A stretch of DNA of 64,000 bases from Rhizobium rosettiformans (GCF_016806065.1 NZ_CP032405.1:2012001-2076000); one strand, 5' to 3'; counted from the first letter of the stretch, positions 26,408-37,400 are shown. Program-made: numbers and translations. Notes: generated by a model not told the origin, from the letters alone.

Positions 26408-26443
26408 CTGTCATTTTGTGTGGTTGGCTTTCCAAAATGTCAG
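26408..26443. promoter_or_regulatory. Inverted repeat upstream of ocd
   Basis: CTGTCATTTTG and CAAAATGTCAG, separated by 14 bases, form an 11-base inverted repeat with one mismatch. It lies in the 194-base gap between ocd and the TRAP permease gene, at a distance suited to an operator for ocd (for instance an Lrp-type regulator). Confidence 0.45.
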
Positions 26444-26532
26444 CAGCGGATGCGCATTCTGTCACTCGAACAGGAAGAAAGGCAGGAGCTGGGGCTCCTG
26501 CTGAGAACCCTCGGAAGGCGAGAGCGGGAGGA

Positions 26533-27813
26533 TCACTTGAACTGCGCTGGCAGCCAGAGCGATATCTCGGGAATGAAGGTAACCAACAAAAGCACCATCA
26601 CGCAGGCGCCAAAGAATGGCCAGATGGTCTGCATCGCCTCCCGGATCGTGATCTTGCCCACGGCGCAGCCGACGAAGAGCACGGTTCCAACCGGTGGCGT
26701 GATCAGACCGATCCCGGCATTCAGGATCATGATGACACCGAAATGCACGGGATCAATGCCGAAGGCCTGGACGATCGGCAGGAAAACCGGCGTCGTGATG
26801 ATGATCAATGGCGCCATGTCCATGAAAGTGCCAAGCAGCAGGAGGACCACGGTGATCAGCAGCAGGACGACCATCGGGTTGTCCGAGATCGACTTGACCA
26901 CCTGGATGAGCGTGACCTGCACCTGCAGAAAGGACATGAGCCATGCAAAGGCAGCGGCCATGCCGATGACGAGCAGAACCAGTGACGTGGTTTTCACCGC
27001 GCCGAGGATCGCCTCGACAAAGCCGCTCCAGTTCAGCTCGCGATAGACGAGTACGGCGACGAGAAAGGCGTAGATAACGGCGATGCAGGAGCTTTCGGTT
27101 GCCGTGAAGATACCGGAGCGCACGCCGCCGAAAATGATGGCGATCAGCAGCAGGCCGGGCAGGGCGGCGAAGAAGAACACCAGCAGTTTCGCAAAGCCGG
27201 GAAAGGGTTCGGCCGGATAACCACGTCTGCGGGCCACGACATAGGCGGTGACCATCAGGGCGCCGGTCAGAAGCATCCCGGGAAAGATGCCCGCGGTGAA
27301 GAGATCCGCAACCGAGACCGTGCCGCCTGCCGAGATCGAATACAGGATCATGTTGTGCGACGGCGGGATCATCAGGGCAATGAGGGCAGAGCTGATCGTC
27401 ACGTTCACGGCGTATCCGCGGTCGTAGCCTCGCGCCGCCATCTGCGGCACCATCAGGCCGCCGATGGCCGATGCGTCGGCAACCGCCGAACCCGAAATGC
27501 CGCCGAACAGCGTCGAGGAGACGATGTTCACCTGTCCCAGTCCGCCGCGCATATGCCCGACGAAGCCGGAGGCGAAGCGAATGAGCCGGAAGGCGATGCC
27601 GCCGCGCACCATCAGGTCGCCGGCGAAGATGAAGAAGGGGATCGCCATCATGGCGAAGACGTTCATCCCCGAATTCAGCTGCTGGAAGATCACGATCGGC
27701 GGGATGCCGATATAGAGGACCGTCGCCAGGGACGCGATCCCGAGGCAAAAAGCGATGGGCATGCCAAGGAGCATGAGAAAGGCGAAGGTGCCGAAGAGGA
27801 TCGTATAGGCCAT
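26533..27813 (-). CDS. dctM: TRAP transporter large permease DctM
   Basis: A 426-residue inner-membrane subunit with about 12 hydrophobic helices that carries the substrate and is driven by the sodium or proton gradient. Family blocks include FGTFAFLMLLGMPIAFCLG, the FAGDLMVRGGIA and GGISGSAVADASAIGGLMVP sequences and the C-terminal PPVGTVLFVGCAVGKI. The ATG at 27813 shares one base with the dctQ stop (TGATG), giving translational coupling. The gene closes the hexuronate operon, so the likely cargo is a uronic or aldaric acid. Confidence 0.92.
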   Translation of the reverse strand: MAYTILFGTFAFLMLLGMPIAFCLGIASLATVLYIGIPPIVIFQQLNSGMNVFAMMAIPFFIFAGDLMVRGGIAFRLIRFASGFVGHMRGGLGQVNIVSSTLFGGISGSAVADASAIGGLMVPQMAARGYDRGYAVNVTISSALIALMIPPSHNMILYSISAGGTVSVADLFTAGIFPGMLLTGALMVTAYVVARRRGYPAEPFPGFAKLLVFFFAALPGLLLIAIIFGGVRSGIFTATESSCIAVIYAFLVAVLVYRELNWSGFVEAILGAVKTTSLVLLVIGMAAAFAWLMSFLQVQVTLIQVVKSISDNPMVVLLLITVVLLLLGTFMDMAPLIIITTPVFLPIVQAFGIDPVHFGVIMILNAGIGLITPPVGTVLFVGCAVGKITIREAMQTIWPFFGACVMVLLLVTFIPEISLWLPAQFK

Positions 27814-28340
27814 CACACCACCTCGGTCTGGGCGACATCGTCCGCCGCCGGGATAGCAGTACCGATGAACGTGTCGGCGAAGCGTTCGAGCGCGAAGATG
27901 GAGATCATTGTGCCACCGACGATGAGCGGAATGAAGTCTATGCCACCCGGCCACCCGAGCACGGGGATCCGGGCTGTCCAGGTGCCCATGGCCAGCAGCG
28001 TGCCATAGTAGGACATGGCGCCGCCGAACAGGCAGATCAGGCCGAGGCTGACGAGATCCATCAGGCGCTGGATTGCAGGAGGCATATTGTGGCGAACGAT
28101 GTCGAGCCCGAGATGCACGCTTTCGCGCACGCCGACGGCCGCACCCAAGAGGATGAACCAGGACATCAGCTGCAGCGACAGGGGCTCGGACCAGCTCGGT
28201 GTGTCATTGAGCACGTAACGGCCGAAAACCTGCCAGCCGATGATGATGGTCATCAGGACCACGCCGAGGCCGGCCAGATAAAGGCAGGCGAGGCTCAGCC
28301 AGCTGAGGCCGGGCCTGATGGCCCGCATGAAACGCGACAT
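27813..28340 (-). CDS. dctQ: TRAP transporter small permease DctQ
   Basis: A 175-residue four-helix membrane protein that partners DctM. It has GLGVVLMTIIIGWQVFGRYVLNDTPSWSEPLSLQLMSWF near residues 24-62, the sequence typical of DctQ, followed by GVRESVHLGLDIV. It overlaps dctM by one base and is preceded by a strong hairpin that separates it from dctP. Confidence 0.9.
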   Translation of the reverse strand: MSRFMRAIRPGLSWLSLACLYLAGLGVVLMTIIIGWQVFGRYVLNDTPSWSEPLSLQLMSWFILLGAAVGVRESVHLGLDIVRHNMPPAIQRLMDLVSLGLICLFGGAMSYYGTLLAMGTWTARIPVLGWPGGIDFIPLIVGGTMISIFALERFADTFIGTAIPAADDVAQTEVV

Positions 28341-28364
28341 GGATCCCTCCGAAATCCAGGATAA

Positions 28365-28397
28365 GAAAAAACCGGCCGCATCGAGGATGCGGCCGGT
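28365..28397 (-). terminator. Terminator-like hairpin between dctP and dctQ
   Basis: ACCGGCCGCATC pairs perfectly with GATGCGGCCGGT around GAG, and on the minus strand it is followed by a run of T (28365-28370). It starts 9 bases after the dctP stop codon. As dctQ and dctM lie downstream with no obvious new promoter, it should act as an attenuating terminator that keeps the binding protein more abundant. Confidence 0.75.
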
Positions 28398-28406
28398 CCG
28401 TGGTGC

Positions 28407-29381
28407 TTACTTGACGGCGCGAACGCGCTCCACCAGCTCTTTCATCTTGGGATCCGTGACGAACTTGTCGTAGACCGGCTGCATGGCAGCGGCGAACTCT
28501 TCCTTGTTGGGGGTGATCACGTTCACGCCGGATGCTCGGATCTTCTCTTCCGACGCCTTTTCGCGTGCCTGCCACAGTTCCCGCATTTTGCCGACGGATT
28601 CCTTGGCGGCCTCCCGGATGATCGTCTGGTCTTCCGGCGTCAGCTTGTCCCAGGTGATCTTGGAGATCGCCAGGATTTCCGGCGTGAGCGAATGATCGGT
28701 CAGCGTGTAGTTCTTGGCCACTTCGAAGTGACGCGAGGATTCATAAGAAGGCCAGTTGTTTTCGGCCGCGTCGACGACGCCGGTTTCCAGCGACGAGTAG
28801 ACTTCGCCGAAGGGCATCGGTGTCGGGTTCGCGCCAAAGGCTTCCATCATCGCGATCCAGAGGTCTGATTGCTGGACGCGGACCTTCATGCCCTTGAGGT
28901 CGGCAAGGCTGTTGATCGGCTTGTTGGTCGAATAGAACGAGCGTGCACCGGAATCGTAGAAGGCAAGACCGATCAGGCCATGCGGTTCGAAGGCGGCCAG
29001 CACTTCATCGCCGATCTCGCCATCGACCACCTTGTGCATGTGTTCGGTGTCGCGGAACAGGAAGGGCAAGCCGAAGACGACGGTTTCCGGCACGAGGTTG
29101 TTGAACGGCGCGCTATTGACGCGGTTCATGTCGATCACGCCGAAGCGCGTCTGCTCGATCGTGTCCTTTTCGGAGCCAAGTGCTGCGTTGTTCATAACTT
29201 GAATGGCGATGCGGCCGTTGGTGCGTTCCTTGACCAGTTCGCCCATGAACTTGACGGCGTCGACCGTCGGATAGCCATCGGGATGAATGTCGGCGGAACG
29301 CAGCGTGATTTCCTGGGCGAATGCGGTGCCCGCACCAAGGGTGAGCCCCATCGCGAGGCTGAGCATTGCGGCAGTTTTCAT
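28407..29381 (-). CDS. dctP: TRAP transporter solute-binding protein DctP
   Basis: A 324-residue periplasmic receptor. A signal peptide ends at about residue 22 (GTAFA-QEITLRSADIHPDGYP). Family features include GELVKERTNGRIAIQVMNNAALGSE, the substrate-binding Arg in KGMKVRVQQSDLW (about residue 168) that grips a carboxylate, and ALETGVVDAAENN-type text (SSLETGVVDAAENNWPSY). Given its position between gli and dctQ, uronic acids such as galacturonate or glucuronate are the likely ligands. Confidence 0.9.
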   Translation of the reverse strand: MKTAAMLSLAMGLTLGAGTAFAQEITLRSADIHPDGYPTVDAVKFMGELVKERTNGRIAIQVMNNAALGSEKDTIEQTRFGVIDMNRVNSAPFNNLVPETVVFGLPFLFRDTEHMHKVVDGEIGDEVLAAFEPHGLIGLAFYDSGARSFYSTNKPINSLADLKGMKVRVQQSDLWIAMMEAFGANPTPMPFGEVYSSLETGVVDAAENNWPSYESSRHFEVAKNYTLTDHSLTPEILAISKITWDKLTPEDQTIIREAAKESVGKMRELWQAREKASEEKIRASGVNVITPNKEEFAAAMQPVYDKFVTDPKMKELVERVRAVK

Positions 29382-29443
29382 TGGTCTTCCTCCTCTTTTG
29401 ATTGAACCGTCGAAACCTCCCGTTTCGACGGATTGCAGTTCGG

Positions 29444-30322
29444 CTACCTGTCTCCAGCAGGTGGAATGCCGAAAAGTCTTTGCGGATTGTCCACGAGAGC
29501 GAGACGGCGGGCGGCCTCGTCGGGCAGCCAGCCGAGCACGGTGTCGGCAAGCGCGGCATCGTCTGGGTAGTCCGCCTGCACGCGCGCCAGATTGTGCGGC
29601 CAGTTCGAGCCCCAGACGATCCGCTCCGGCGCATGCGCCGCAATCGATCGGGCAACGGCGCCTACGTCGGCGAAATCCGGTCCGCCCGTCTTGGAGGACT
29701 CGTAGGCGCCGGCGAACTTGAACCAGCAGCGGCCACCGTCGATAAGCCGTTTGGTGGCCTTCACCTGAGGACTGTCCGGCGTCACCCCGCGGAAGAACTT
29801 GCCGTGGTGATCGAGCACCCAGCGTGATCTGAGTTTCGAGAGCCGCTCCTCATAGTCGAGGATGTCGCTGCCATCGAACTGGATGGCGATCATCCAGTCT
29901 CGGCTGGCGGCAATCGCATCCACTTCTTCGAGCTTGGTCAGATTGGCCGCACCGCCCGGCAGATTCATGATCCGCGCGCCGCGCACCCGCGCCGCCGACA
30001 AGCGATCGAGCTCGGCTTCGCTGGTGCTGGCATCGACCGCTGCGATGCCCCAGGCGATGTCTCCAAACCATTCAAGGCAGGCGACGAGATTGGAGTTGTC
30101 CAGCTGATGCGCCATGCCCTGCGTGACGATGACGCGATCGATGCCGATCCAGTCCATGAACTGGCGGTATTGTTCGGGTGTCGGCAGATCACCGGCTGGA
30201 AGGCCAGGCCCTCCGGGCAGTGCCGGATAGCCGGGCAAATAGGCATGCATCTGCGTATCGATCGCGCCCTTGGGCAGGGCGATGGCGGGCTTGCGACCGG
30301 GAAGGGTGCGGATCAGGCTCAT
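29444..30322 (-). CDS. gli: D-galactarolactone isomerase (amidohydrolase superfamily)
   Basis: A 292-residue TIM-barrel hydrolase of the amidohydrolase/PDC-lactonase family. In Agrobacterium, Gli interconverts galactaro-1,5-lactone (made by uronate dehydrogenase) and the 1,4-lactone used by Gci. Visible features are the N-terminal AIDTQMHAYLPGYP block, DRVIVTQGMAHQLDN, WVLDHHGKFFRG, and RIVWGSNWPHN near residue 240. It overlaps gci by four bases. Naming rests on family motifs plus the cluster, which copies the Agrobacterium order; a 2-pyrone-4,6-dicarboxylate lactonase role is the alternative on sequence alone. Confidence 0.87.
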   Translation of the reverse strand: MSLIRTLPGRKPAIALPKGAIDTQMHAYLPGYPALPGGPGLPAGDLPTPEQYRQFMDWIGIDRVIVTQGMAHQLDNSNLVACLEWFGDIAWGIAAVDASTSEAELDRLSAARVRGARIMNLPGGAANLTKLEEVDAIAASRDWMIAIQFDGSDILDYEERLSKLRSRWVLDHHGKFFRGVTPDSPQVKATKRLIDGGRCWFKFAGAYESSKTGGPDFADVGAVARSIAAHAPERIVWGSNWPHNLARVQADYPDDAALADTVLGWLPDEAARRLALVDNPQRLFGIPPAGDR

Positions 30323-31458
30323 GCCTCGTCCTTCATCTTGAATTCCTGGAGAGCATCGCGGTTGATCTCGATGCCGAGACCCGGTGCATTCGGGATGGCG
30401 ACCACGCCATGCTCGTGTTCTATCGGCGTCTGGATAACGGCCTGCCGGAACGGATTGTCCGTGCGATCGAATTCGAGGATCGGCTCGATCGGGTTGACGC
30501 GCACCGGATCCGGCACCATCGCGGCAATGAACTGAAGAGCGGCTGCGATATGGACAGCCGTTCCCCAGACATGCGGTACGACCCGCACGCCGTGCAGTGC
30601 TGCGAGATCGGCGACGCGCTTTGCTTCGGTAAAGCCGCCGACACCGGCGAGATCCGGCTGGACGATGTCGATCGCGCGGCTCTCGATCGGCTCCTTCATG
30701 CCCCAGCGGCTGTGCCAGGTTTCGCCACCCGCAACGGGGATCGGCTGCCTGGCTCGCACTTCGCGATAGGCCGCCAGCTGCTCCGGCACGACGGGCTCCT
30801 CGAACCAGTCGAGGCCGTATTCGGCAGCCCGACGGCCGAATTCGACGGCCTCCAATACGCCATAGCCATGATTGGCATCGGCCATCAGGCGCATCTCGGA
30901 GCCGGCTGCCTCGCGTGCAGCCCGGATGACCCGCAGATCCTCCTCGATCCCGAAGCCGACCTTGATCTTGGACGCATGGAAGCCCTGGGAGCGATAGAGC
31001 GCGATGTCACGCGCATTGTCCTCGACCCTATCAACGCCGTCGCGCTTGAAGCTGCCGGTCGCGTAGGCCTTGACGCTCTCCCGGAAACGCCCGCCGAGCA
31101 GCGTCGAAACCGATGCGCCGAAATGTTTGCCCTTGATATCCCAGAGTGCGATGTCGATGCCCGACAATGCGGTGAGCGTCAGGCCGCGCTGGCCCTGATC
31201 GCGAAGGGCGTTGTAGAGAACCGCCCAGATCTTCTCCGTTTCCAGCGGGTTCATGCCGATCAGCCAGTTGCGATAGGCTGCAACCACGGCCGCGTTCGGC
31301 CGCGCCGGGCCGAGGCATTCGCCCCAGCCCGTGAGCCCGTTGTCGCAGACGATCTCGACCAGCACATGCGCCCGCCGATCAAAGCGCATCGAAGCGCTCT
31401 GGAACGGAACGGCGAGCCTGTGCTCGAGAAGATGGGTGCGAACCTCGGCGATCTTCAT
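30319..31458 (-). CDS. gci: D-galactarolactone cycloisomerase (enolase superfamily)
   Basis: A 379-residue muconate-lactonizing/mandelate-racemase type enzyme that opens galactaro-1,4-lactone to 3-deoxy-2-keto-hexarate. Catalytic residues stand where the Agrobacterium enzyme has them: K164/K166 (SKIKVGFG), Mg ligands D194, E220 and E246, and H296 (VVPHVWGT). The N-terminal SASMRFDRRAHVLVEI and the segment NPIEPILEFDRT also match. It overlaps gli by four bases and lies 16 bases after kdgD. Confidence 0.93.
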   Translation of the reverse strand: MKIAEVRTHLLEHRLAVPFQSASMRFDRRAHVLVEIVCDNGLTGWGECLGPARPNAAVVAAYRNWLIGMNPLETEKIWAVLYNALRDQGQRGLTLTALSGIDIALWDIKGKHFGASVSTLLGGRFRESVKAYATGSFKRDGVDRVEDNARDIALYRSQGFHASKIKVGFGIEEDLRVIRAAREAAGSEMRLMADANHGYGVLEAVEFGRRAAEYGLDWFEEPVVPEQLAAYREVRARQPIPVAGGETWHSRWGMKEPIESRAIDIVQPDLAGVGGFTEAKRVADLAALHGVRVVPHVWGTAVHIAAALQFIAAMVPDPVRVNPIEPILEFDRTDNPFRQAVIQTPIEHEHGVVAIPNAPGLGIEINRDALQEFKMKDEA

Positions 31459-31474
31459 CTGGGGCGTCCTTTGC

Positions 31475-32437
<963 letters not shown>

Positions 32438-32448
32438 CTATGTCAAAT

Positions 32449-32461
32449 GTTATCGTACAGG
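32449..32461 (-). promoter_or_regulatory. Candidate GntR site before kdgD
   Basis: On the minus strand this reads CCTGTACGATAAC. It overlaps the gntR stop codon and lies about 70 bases before kdgD. It matches CCTGTATGATAAG upstream of udh (33298-33310) in 11 of 13 positions. Confidence 0.5.
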
Positions 32462-33193
32462 TTGGCGCTGCTCGCGCAAAAGAGCGCGATAGCGCGCCTG
32501 ACTGCCGCGCAGATGGCGCCGCATCGCGTCACGCGCGGCCTCCTCATCGCCTCGGGAAATCGCCTCGACAATATCTGCGTGTTCGGCATCGATGAGGTGC
32601 AGATAAGCGGATTGATCCTCCTCGCTGTCTTCGTCGCGCAAGGCGGCCCGCGGGATGGCATTCTTGCCAATCATTGCCAGAAATTCGCGGAAACGGGGGT
32701 TGTTGGTCGCTTCGGCGATCGCGAGATGAAGGGCGAAATCGGCTTCCGTAGTCGATTGGCCAGCCTCAAGACAGGCGCGGATAGCGTAGTGCCGTTCAAG
32801 TATGACTTCTTCCTGGGCGGGGGAACGTCGCAACGCGGCGAGGCCTGCTGCCTCCACTTCCACTGCCGTTCTGAGCTCCAGGAGTTCAATCATCGACGAA
32901 ACGCGCGCCGGGTCCACATTACCGATCAGCAAGGGGGCGGGCGTCGGCTCCTGAGGGGTGAGGACGAAGACGCCAGCGCCCTGGCGGGCCTCTACCAGGC
33001 GGTCGGCGCGCAGCGAAGCGATCGCCTCGCGCACGACGGTTCGGGAGACGCCGTGGGCTTCGGACAACTGCGCCTCGCTCGGCAGCTTGCTGCCGGGCGG
33101 GAACAGGCCGGCGCCGATCGCCTTGCGCAACGTGTCGCCGAGTTTCTCCACAAGGGTTCCGGAGCCCGCTTCGCTTCGTGCCTGCAATGCCAT
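32450..33193 (-). CDS. GntR/FadR family (FCD) regulator of the hexuronate cluster
   Basis: A 247-residue regulator: winged helix-turn-helix at about residues 12-80 (LPSEAQLSEAHGVSRTVVRE core) and helical FCD domain at about 95-225 (ELRTAVEVEAAGLAA, DFALHLAIAEATNNPRF, EHADIVEAISRGDEE) with the D, H and H positions that bind metal and ligand. It is divergent from udh across 146 bases and upstream of kdgD on the same strand. It is the obvious local regulator of uronate oxidation. Distinct from, but of the same class as, the GntR protein before kduD. Confidence 0.9.
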   Translation of the reverse strand: MALQARSEAGSGTLVEKLGDTLRKAIGAGLFPPGSKLPSEAQLSEAHGVSRTVVREAIASLRADRLVEARQGAGVFVLTPQEPTPAPLLIGNVDPARVSSMIELLELRTAVEVEAAGLAALRRSPAQEEVILERHYAIRACLEAGQSTTEADFALHLAIAEATNNPRFREFLAMIGKNAIPRAALRDEDSEEDQSAYLHLIDAEHADIVEAISRGDEEAARDAMRRHLRGSQARYRALLREQRQPVR

Positions 33194-33297
33194 ACGTGTT
33201 TCCCCGCCCCTCTGTGCCTGCGCATATCATCATCCATGCGTCGGGCTTTGTCAGCCTGTTGCTCGTAAGGTTTACGATATTGACCGGGTCAGGGCAA

Positions 33298-33310
33298 CCT
33301 GTATGATAAG
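33298..33310 (+). promoter_or_regulatory. Candidate GntR site before udh
   Basis: CCTGTATGATAAG lies about 30 bases before the udh start in the gntR-udh divergent spacer and is nearly repeated before kdgD (32449-32461, opposite strand). Confidence 0.5.
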
Positions 33311-33339
33311 TTGAGGTGTGACATCATGGAGGACTGCGC

Positions 33340-34137
33340 GTGAAGAGGCTTTTGCTGACGGGGGCTGCCGGCGGGCTGGGCAGCGCGATGCGCGGGCGCT
33401 TGAAGGGGCTTGCGGAGATCGTCAGGGTCTCGGATATCGTGGATCTCGGTCGGGTCGCGGCGCATGAAGAGGCAATGGTTTGCGATCTTGGCGATCGGGC
33501 AGCCGTCGACAGGCTCGTTGAAGGCTGTGACGCCATCATTCATCTTGGTGGCATCTCGGTTGAAGACAAGTTCTCCAAGATCATGAACGCCAATCTGCTC
33601 GGTCTCTACAATCTCTATGAGGCCGCGCGCGCGAATGGAATGCCGCGCATTCTGTTTGCCAGTTCTAACCATACGATCGGCTTCTATCGCCAGGACGAGT
33701 ATCTCGACCACGAGATGCCCATGCGCCCGGACGGGCTTTACGGCGTGTCCAAATGCTTCGGCGAGGCGCTCGCCCGCATGTATTTCGAAAAGTTCGGCCA
33801 GGAGACGGCTCTGGTGCGCATCGGCAGTTGCATGGAGAAGCCGAAGAACCACCGCATGCTCTCCACCTGGATGAGCTATGACGATTTCCTGTCGATGATC
33901 GAATGCATCTTCAGCGTCCCGCGCCTGGGCTGCCCGGTGATCTGGGGCTGCTCGAACAACGACACCCGCTGGTGGGACAATTCCCATGTCTCTTATCTCG
34001 GCTGGCAACCGAAGGATAACGCCGAGCGCTTCCGCGCCGAAATCGATGCAGCGGTGGCAAGGCCGAAGCCGGGCGATACGATCGCGGTCTATCAGGGTGG
34101 CCCCTTCATCGACGACCCGATCTTCGCGGAAGACTGA
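33340..34137 (+). CDS. udh: Uronate dehydrogenase
   Basis: A 265-residue NAD-dependent extended-type short-chain dehydrogenase oxidising D-galacturonate or D-glucuronate to the aldaro-1,5-lactone, the first step of the oxidative uronate pathway. The cofactor motif is TGAAGGLG at 7-14; the active site is S109 region (FASSNHTIG), Y134 and K138 (YGVSK). ALVRIGSC, RMLSTWMSYDDF and the end FIDDPIF match the Agrobacterium enzyme. GTG at 33340 is the start, with GGAGG 6-10 bases upstream. It is divergent from the gntR-kdgD-gci-gli-dctPQM unit. Confidence 0.93.
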   Translation: MKRLLLTGAAGGLGSAMRGRLKGLAEIVRVSDIVDLGRVAAHEEAMVCDLGDRAAVDRLVEGCDAIIHLGGISVEDKFSKIMNANLLGLYNLYEAARANGMPRILFASSNHTIGFYRQDEYLDHEMPMRPDGLYGVSKCFGEALARMYFEKFGQETALVRIGSCMEKPKNHRMLSTWMSYDDFLSMIECIFSVPRLGCPVIWGCSNNDTRWWDNSHVSYLGWQPKDNAERFRAEIDAAVARPKPGDTIAVYQGGPFIDDPIFAED

Positions 34138-34159
34138 CCCCGTCGCTCCGTTTCTTTGA

Positions 34160-34190
34160 ATGGCCGGACACTCGACGAGCGTCCGGCCAT
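34160..34190 (+). terminator. Terminator after udh
   Basis: ATGGCCGGAC pairs perfectly with GTCCGGCCAT around an 11-base loop that can itself pair (CTCG/CGAG). A short T-containing tail follows. It separates udh from the adhesin gene. Confidence 0.7.
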
Positions 34191-34459
34191 CACTTGTTTC
34201 GGGGGTGCCATGGTTGCTGCTTCAAGTGGACGCAGTATTCGCTAGCGCAATCGGTGGATGCCATTCCAGCCGCCGGCGCCCATTCGTTAAAATTTGAGTA
34301 AACTGCAGAAATAAAAGGATTTTTCGGCCCGAAATTAACTTCTTTTTCAATAATGGTCGCTCCAAGCATAACCGGTTATGTATTCAGGGTTAAGAAACCG
34401 TTGCACTTGCCCCGGCATCGGGATTTAACTGCGATCAACTTGTTAAGGGGTGAGTTACC
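34191..34459 (+). other. Upstream region of the giant adhesin gene
   Basis: The spacer between udh and the adhesin gene (34138-34459) is 322 bases. After the terminator it becomes AT-rich (34285-34400), as expected for a promoter region. It contains CAGGGTTAA (34386-34394), a word that recurs before the tolC-like gene at 44291-44299. The start codon is preceded by AGGGGTGAG. No small gene was recognised. Confidence 0.5.
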
Positions 34460-37400
34460 ATGTCCATCGAAGATCCGCGCCTGTCCAGCATCGACAATAC
34501 TTCCGCAGCCGACGAGTTCGACTCTGCGGTCGAGCAGCATCTGGGTTTCGCCAGCGAGACCGTAGAGGGAATTGAAGTGGCTCAGGCGGAAACGCCCGAC
34601 GCCGGTCGCACCGATCGCCTGCCGGCTCAGCAGCCGGTTAACGTCGCCGCTGCGGCGATCCCGAGCGAAGTAACGGCGAACGCCGAAAACATCGTGACCC
34701 TGCCGGCCGGCATCGAGCTCGACAATCTCGAGTTCCAGGTGGACGGCCAAAATCTGGTCCTCGTCCTGGCGGATGGCACCGAGATCACCGTGATCGGCGG
34801 CGCCGCCAACATCCCGACCTTTGTGATCGGCGATGTCGAGTTGCCGCAGGTCGCGCTCTTCGCGGCCCTCGAAGAGAGTAACATCAACGTCGCGGCCGGT
34901 CCCGACGGCACCTTCTCGGCCCAGGGCACGCCCAGCGCCAGCCGCAATTTCAATGACGATCCGATCGACGCCGGTCCGGAAGATCTGGCGCTGGCCGATC
35001 TGCTCGGCGATACCAGCTTCGGCGACGAGCTGCGCACGGGCGTGGTGTTCGGCGGCAATGGCCGTCCCTCCATCCCGACTCCTCTGACGACCTCGTTCAT
35101 CTACGACGAGGCTGTCATCGCCGGCGGCGACGGCGTAAAGATCATCAGTGGCCGTCTGCCCTTCAATCCTGGGCGGGATTTTGGCACGATCTCTGCCATC
35201 GGTTTCGTCGGCGCGTCCGACGTGGACGAGGGGGATGGCCTCAAGGTTCTTGGCGGCTTCACCTCGGGTGGTCTTCCCATTACGGTCACGAGCTTCGCGC
35301 CCGTCGGTGCGGCCCCCAGCTTCTTGGCTCTAGAGGGCCGTGATTCTGCGGGCAACCTCGTCTTCACCATCACGGTAACCAACCGTATCACGGGCGACTT
35401 CACCTTCGAGCTTGTCGGCAAGCTCGACCATCCGGATGCTGGCAGCAACGGCTCACAGGATGATCTCGATGATCTCCTGCGCCTCGGCTTCACCTACACG
35501 GTCACCGACCGCGATGGGGATAGTGTCACCGGCACCTTCAATATCGACGTGCAAGACGATGCGCCGACGATTGGCGCCCCGGTCGACGGTTCGGTCAACG
35601 AAGACGGTCTCACGGGCAAGGGCGACGAGCCGAGGCTTGTAAAGCGTGTATCGGACTCGGAGTCCGACTCCGAAGGCGAATCTGCGGGCGCTTCCAGGGC
35701 AGAAGGTTCGCTCGCCATTCGCTGGGGAGCGGACAACGATCTGAAGAGTGAAACTTTGGGTGAAGACGGTAAGCCGATTGGGGACGATCCTGTCGGCCGT
35801 ACCGTCGGCTTCACGGGTCTCGATACTTCCTCGACCTCCGCTCAAATCCAGGCAGCGATTCCTGGTCTCGCTGGTCTGAGTTCGGACGGTTTCCCGCTGT
35901 CCTACCGTATCGAGTATACGAAAGGCACTGACGGCAAGTGGAATGGCGGCTATCAGCTGATCGCATACAAGGCCTTCTTTGACGGTCCGTTCGAGGCGCT
36001 GCGTATCGAAGATGACGGTGGCCCGATCGCCGAATTCCCGTATCCGGTCGAAGGCGAAACGATCTTCATCGTCACGCTCAATCCGACGACAGCCAATGGC
36101 TCCTACTCCTTTGAGCTGATCGGCAATCTCGACCACTATGCGGCCGGCGGCAATGGCTCGGTTCCGTCCGAGACTGAAGCCTCGCGGGTATCTGGTTCGG
36201 AAACGCCGCGCAACCCGGTCGATTTCCTCGACATTGAGATCCCCTTCACTGCAACCGATTCCGATGGCGACAGCGCCGATGGCAAGTTTACGGTTCGCGT
36301 CGAAGATGATGAGCCGAGCATCGACCTCGTGGCCAACAACGAGCAAGAGATTATCCTTCAGACGCAGGACGGCGATACGATCCGTTCTGCGACGGACTAT
36401 GCGTCGAGCACGGCAAGCTTTGGTGGTGTTTTCTCGATTGCCTCGTCGTCGTTTGGCGCCGACGGCCCTGGTCGCATCTCGATGAGTTATGTGCTGAGTC
36501 TGACCGGCAACAACGGCATGGACTCCGGTCTCACTCATGATGGCCGTGACATCAAGCTGTTCCTGATCAACGGTGCCGTCTACGGCAAGACGCAGTCTGG
36601 CGACCTGATATTCTCGATCTCTGTCGATGCCGAAGGCAAAGTAACGCTGGCGCAGTTCCGCGAGATCGATCACTCGCGTTCGGACAGCAACGGCCCCTAC
36701 ACGACCGATATCAAGGAACTTGCCGACAACCTGGTGAAGCTGACGGCGACGGTGACGATCTTCGATGGAGATGGTGACCGTGCCAGCGACAGCGAGACGA
36801 TCGACCTTGGTGGCAATATCCGCTTCCAGGACGATGGCCCGCGCATCAACCTTGTTGCCAAGGACGAGCACAAGGTCATTCTGCAGACGCAGGATGGCGA
36901 TACGATTGGTTCCGCGACAGACTATGCGTCGAGCAAAGCAAGCTTCGGTGGTGTGTTCTCGATTGCCTCATCGTCGTTCGGTGCCGACGGCCCTGGTCGT
37001 ATCTCGATGAGCTATGCGCTGAGCCTGACCGGCAACAACGGCATGGACTCCGGTCTCAACCACGACGGTCGGGACATCAAGCTGTTCCTGATCGACGGTG
37101 TCGTCTACGGCAAGACGCAGTCCGGCGACGTTGTCTTCTCGATTTCCGTCAACAGCAAGGGTGAGGTGACGCTGGCGCAGTTCCGCGAGATCGATCACTC
37201 GCGTTCGGACAGCAACGGCCCCTACACGACCGATATCAAGGAACTTGCCAACAACCTCGTCAAGCTGACCGCGACGGCGACGATCTTCGATGACGAAGGT
37301 GACCGCGCCAGCGACAGCGAGACGATCGACCTCGGTGGCAATATCCGCTTCCAGGACGATGGCCCGCGGATCAACCTTGTTGCCAAGGACGAGCACAAGG

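Noticed and set aside
34290..34320. A CtrA-like site (TTAA-N7-TTAA) upstream of the adhesin gene
   Set aside because: The second half reads GTAA and the surrounding region is simply AT-rich; the match is too weak.
35453..36871. A 472-codon open frame antisense to the adhesin repeats
   Set aside because: It mirrors the tandem repeat structure of the adhesin and has no independent features.
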